DNA of 7,250 nucleotides from Psychrilyobacter sp. (lineage in GTDB: Bacteria; Fusobacteriota; Fusobacteriia; Fusobacteriales; Fusobacteriaceae): the NCBI GenBank assembly GCA_030621995.1, contig JAUXGP010000083.1:1-7250 (forward strand), given 5' to 3'. Below, in pieces: positions 6,918 to 7,250 of this stretch (the stretch's first letter is position 1; every line of letters starts with the position of its first letter). Under the pieces are notes generated by a model, which was given only the letters and a program-made list of their open reading frames with translations, made no database searches and had not been told where the DNA came from. The translations under genes were made by a program, and so were the position numbers.

Positions 6918-6950
6918 ATCTCCTCCATGGATAATGGAGGAGATTTTTTT
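6918..6950 (+). terminator. Intrinsic terminator after phoH2
   Basis: A perfect 11-bp stem (6918-6928 with 6934-6944, starting ATCTCC and ending GGAGAT) with loop GGATA is followed immediately by a run of T and then AATTTTTTTA. It starts ten bases after the phoH2 stop. This is a textbook Rho-independent terminator for the sigma factor-phoH2 transcript. Confidence 0.93.
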
Positions 6951-7188
6951 AATTTTTTTACCATGAATGTCACGAATTTACACGGATTAAGTTCAAAATA
7001 TTTGACACAGATTTTATGAATTTTAGAGTCTGATTTTTACAGAGAATTCTTTTTGTCACAAATTGCACTAATTCTTACAAAAAAACTTTTTTTCGGCCTT
7101 TTAAAAATATCGTTAATAAAATAAGAATAAAAGATTTTGAAAAATATTCGATTGTTTGAGTGTAGGGAGTTTCGATTTTTTCAATCTT
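6951..7188. other. AT-rich intergenic region after the phoH2 terminator
   Basis: No open frame with a start, ribosome binding site and plausible protein is seen on either strand here. The stretch holds the degenerate CACGAATT-like units on its left, a run of A and T around a GGCC at 7081-7110, and the AT-rich stem-loop on its right. It has neither a recognisable RNA gene nor mobile-element ends. Confidence 0.6.
6962..7074. repeat. Cluster of degenerate CACGAATT-like units
   Basis: Two abutting ten-base units, CACGAATTTA (6971-6980) and CACGGATTAA (6981-6990), are preceded by a related CATGAATGT (6962-6970). Further weaker copies are CACAGATTTT (7006-7015), CACAAATTG (7057-7065) and CACTAATTC (7066-7074). 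All share CAC followed by two purines or near matches and ATT. From memory, dispersed intergenic repeats with a CACGAATT core occur in several bacterial genomes, and this may be a decayed member. That link is unverified. Confidence 0.45.
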
Positions 7189-7191
7189 TTA
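7128..7191 (-). terminator. AT-rich stem-loop, possible terminator of a minus-strand gene
   Basis: The nine bases 7128-7136 (TAAAAGATT) pair with 7183-7191. After a two-base bulge, GAAAAA (7139-7144) pairs with 7177-7182, and TCGA (7148-7151) pairs with 7172-7175 around a 20-base loop. On the minus strand the structure is followed by T-rich sequence (complement of 7110-7127). It overlaps the stop codon of the possible partial gene at the right edge, which suits a terminator for it. The stem is weak in G-C pairs, so chance folding is possible. Confidence 0.3.
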
Positions 7192-7250
7192 GACTATGTA
7201 ATAGATATTTTTATAGCCGTTGATTTTCTTTGGATCTTTTTCTTGGATCA
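7189..7250 (-). CDS. Possible C-terminal end of a gene running off the right edge
   Basis: On the minus strand one frame stays open from the window edge to a TAA at 7191-7189, giving about 20 codons that end DPKKINGYKNIYYIV. The composition is protein-like, and a stem-loop with a T-rich tail lies directly at the stop. Twenty open codons are easily reached by chance, and no family can be recognised from so little. The 5' end is outside the window. Confidence 0.22.
   Translation of the reverse strand, partial: IQEKDPKKINGYKNIYYIV

Overview
This looks like chromosomal DNA from a low-GC anaerobe. By eye the GC content is about one third, and there are strong GGAGG ribosome binding sites, AGA/GGA/ATA-rich codons and small operons. 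The protein repertoire and style fit the Fusobacteriota best, for example an Ilyobacter, Propionigenium or Psychrilyobacter type. That placement is an inference from general resemblance, not from a marker-gene comparison. I see no phage, insertion-sequence, CRISPR or rRNA/tRNA content.

Layout. (1) Bases 1-193 hold an imperfect inverted repeat (about 60-110), probably a terminator for something left of the window, followed by a good sigma-70-type promoter. (2) That promoter drives a single-gene unit on the + strand: a sodium:alanine/glycine symporter of the AGCS family (194-1723). (3) A 21-bp perfect hairpin (1737-1783) separates it from a convergent four-gene operon on the minus strand. Read in transcription order, the operon is ruvC (Holliday-junction resolvase), a soluble GAF-like sensor histidine kinase, trmL (tRNA wobble 2'-O-methyltransferase) and a small membrane-anchored lytic transglycosylase. 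Its genes are separated by only 1-5 bases, and each ribosome binding site lies in the end of the preceding gene. (4) A 186-base divergent intergenic region (4605-4790) separates ruvC from a + strand pair: an RpoD-like sigma factor without region 1.1, and a PIN-PhoH ATPase (PhoH2/YlaK type) starting 12 bases later. A classical intrinsic terminator (6918-6950) ends the pair. (5) The last 300 bases are mostly non-coding. They contain degenerate copies of a CAC(G/A)(A/G)ATT motif, an AT-rich stem-loop, and perhaps the last 20 codons of a minus-strand gene running off the right edge.

How they fit together. Most of the content is housekeeping: amino-acid uptake, recombination, tRNA modification, murein cleavage. 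Two regulatory items deserve attention. One is a histidine kinase with no partner response regulator in view, translationally coupled inside a DNA-repair/tRNA-modification operon. The other is a group-2-like sigma factor whose -35-reading helix is canonical while residues that read the -10 and extended -10 are altered; it appears co-transcribed with a predicted RNA-acting PIN-PhoH protein. I see no clear evidence of a wholly new system.
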